Origin: Chrysomallon squamiferum
Taxonomy: Eukaryota > Mollusca > Gastropoda > Neomphalida > Peltospiridae
Direction of reading: 5' to 3'
Length of the DNA stretch: 64,000 bases
Assembly: GCA_012295275.1 (NCBI GenBank)
Contig: CM022677.1
Location: 6,960,814 to 7,024,813 of the forward strand
How positions within the stretch are numbered: position 1 is the first letter of the stretch; each line of letters begins with the position of its first letter. This document shows positions 62,825 to 64,000 of this stretch, piece after piece. The notes under the pieces are model-generated. The model saw only the letters and a list, made by a program, of their open reading frames with translations. It was not told the origin of the DNA and made no database searches. The position numbers and the translations under genes are program-made.

Positions 62825-62896
62825 CTTCAACAGAGACCCAGGTGAAGATAAAAGTAATCACAGCAATGTGAAGAACAGTGCAATGATAAACCATTT
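62825..62896 (-). CDS. Signal-peptide exon of the Ig/EGF gene
   Basis: An ATG at 62894 opens MVYHCTVLHIAVITFIFTWV then SVE and a split glycine codon, followed by a strong donor GTGAGT. The hydrophobic core is a typical signal peptide, with likely cleavage near VSVEG. The 70 coding nt end in phase 1 and match the phase-1 Ig exon 5.9 kb downstream. A good acceptor (TGTTCTTTCTACAG) two bases before the ATG implies a non-coding first exon further upstream at higher coordinates. Confidence 0.75.
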
Positions 62897-62899
62897 CTG

Positions 62900-64000
62900 T
62901 AGAAAGAACAAAGTTACATATTTTACTATCAGTAAACTTCTCTAAGGCTGAATATTTTTTCTATCGATAAGCTAAATTAAAACTATCATTAGTAATACAT
63001 TAAATGATTAATAATACTGAAACATACATTAAGAGTCTTTCCTTCAGCAATGTGGACAGTTCCCATGGAACATTTTGTTCACTATAATTCATCTCAAATT
63101 AATATTCAAATTGCAGAGATCACTACCAAATTCTGAAATATCTGCATAATTTCTGTATCTATATTTTTCATAACATAAAATTCTGAAGACTGACCATAAC
63201 TAAGATTTTTTCAAATGTATTACTGTGAGTGTGTGAAAAAGTTCTACTAGGAATTACTGACCAAAAAATGTTATTGACATTGTTGCTTATAACTTCAGAA
63301 ACCCAGATCTATTTCATAAAACTAATTGATAAATACTTTTATTATCTATTCCTTTTTATAACATAAAATTAAAAAGCTAATATATTGCACAAATTCAGTT
63401 TGTAATTTAAAATAATCATCAAATTAATAACACTTTGTGCATAATTATTTCTTTAACCTTTTATTTTGTTAAAAATGTCCCATTACCTGGAAATGTTATA
63501 AAGGGTGAAAAATCTGAATGAAAAAATCTGAATGATCTGAATGATCCATTTTTATTGAATTGGAGAAGATACATACATACATACATACATACATAATTTT
63601 TAAAATGGTTAAAAATGTTATTAAGTAGTCAGGTGTAATACTGATAATTTACAAATTCCAATAATAATTTCACAGACCAAATATGTTATAATATTGTCAG
63701 TTCATTTGAATTCACACATCAATAAAACTGATATATAGACCAGACAGCAAAAAACACCCCCAAAAAGTTAAAACCAAAATGACAATACATTAGATTTTCA
63801 AGCTTTATGACATACATGTTTAAATTTGTCATCTCAGTATATTCTCTATGATGTTCAACCTATCCAAAATTCAAGATATATCTATTTGGCTAATGCATTA
63901 TACTAACAGTTTTATACAAAATAACTGAAATATTCCATCAAATTGTTTATCCATTAGTATTACTGTATTAGTATAATTAAAATCTCCCATTCTTTTGGTA
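62900..64000. other. Upstream flank or 5' UTR intron, no gene recognised
   Basis: AT-rich, with a short (ACAT)n array at about 63568-63595. The non-coding first exon of the Ig/EGF gene should lie here or beyond the window but cannot be placed. Confidence 0.45.

Overview
The window is animal nuclear DNA, most likely from a lophotrochozoan and probably a mollusc. It is about 70% A+T, intron-rich by its GT/AG signals, and very dense in microsatellites: long (GA)n/(CT)n, (AC)n, (AAT)n and TATG tracts. Invertebrate transposon remnants are frequent. A 200-base run of N at 11140-11339 marks a scaffold join. Nothing prokaryotic is present: no operons, no CRISPR, and no convincing tRNA or rRNA gene. 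Species-level assignment is not possible from the sequence alone.

The first 45 kb is a segmentally duplicated, repeat-rich region holding fragments of extracellular receptor or immune-type genes. Block A (about 850-4150) and its copy A' (about 28560-31720) carry, on the + strand, a von Willebrand A fragment with an intact DGSQS metal-site motif but a shared in-frame stop, two thrombospondin type-1 fragments, and on the - strand a decayed LINE retrotransposon. Block B (about 8540-11139) and its copy B' (about 32120-34985) carry, on the - strand, a small TNF-receptor-like gene: signal-peptide exon, a cysteine-rich exon, one or two 39-nt stalk exons, and a transmembrane exon that stops immediately after the membrane segment. 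The B' gene is open throughout. The B gene has three frameshifts and is a pseudogene. A third, inverted copy of only its upstream region is at 17.6-18.3 kb. Between them are tandem fragments of a trypsin-like serine protease (15.35-16.6 kb, -), an unidentified broken ORF (7.5-8.3 kb, +), a Merlin-like transposase fragment (21.4 kb), a 1.9-kb polypurine satellite (18.57-20.49 kb), and an inverted duplication (13.6-14.7 versus 42.0-44.0 kb). One arm of that duplication contains a signal-peptide exon invaded by a 30-bp coding minisatellite.

From about 46.5 kb to 62.9 kb the - strand appears to hold one large-intron gene for a secreted or membrane protein. It has a signal-peptide exon (62.8 kb), a symmetric phase 1-1 immunoglobulin-like exon (56.6-56.9 kb), four EGF-like exons (48.66-49.89 kb) whose reading frames are broken, and a possible short terminal exon (46.55-46.67 kb). 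Its long introns host an L1-type ORF1 fragment, a KRBA2-like integrase relic carrying a 21-bp coding minisatellite (50.5-52.65 kb), and a mariner-like transposase relic (58.8-59.2 kb).

The common theme is modular, phase-1 extracellular-domain exons (TNFR, vWA, TSP1, Ig, EGF, trypsin) being duplicated, inverted and eroded among microsatellites. Whether the erosion is biological or partly uncorrected sequencing indels cannot be settled from the sequence alone.
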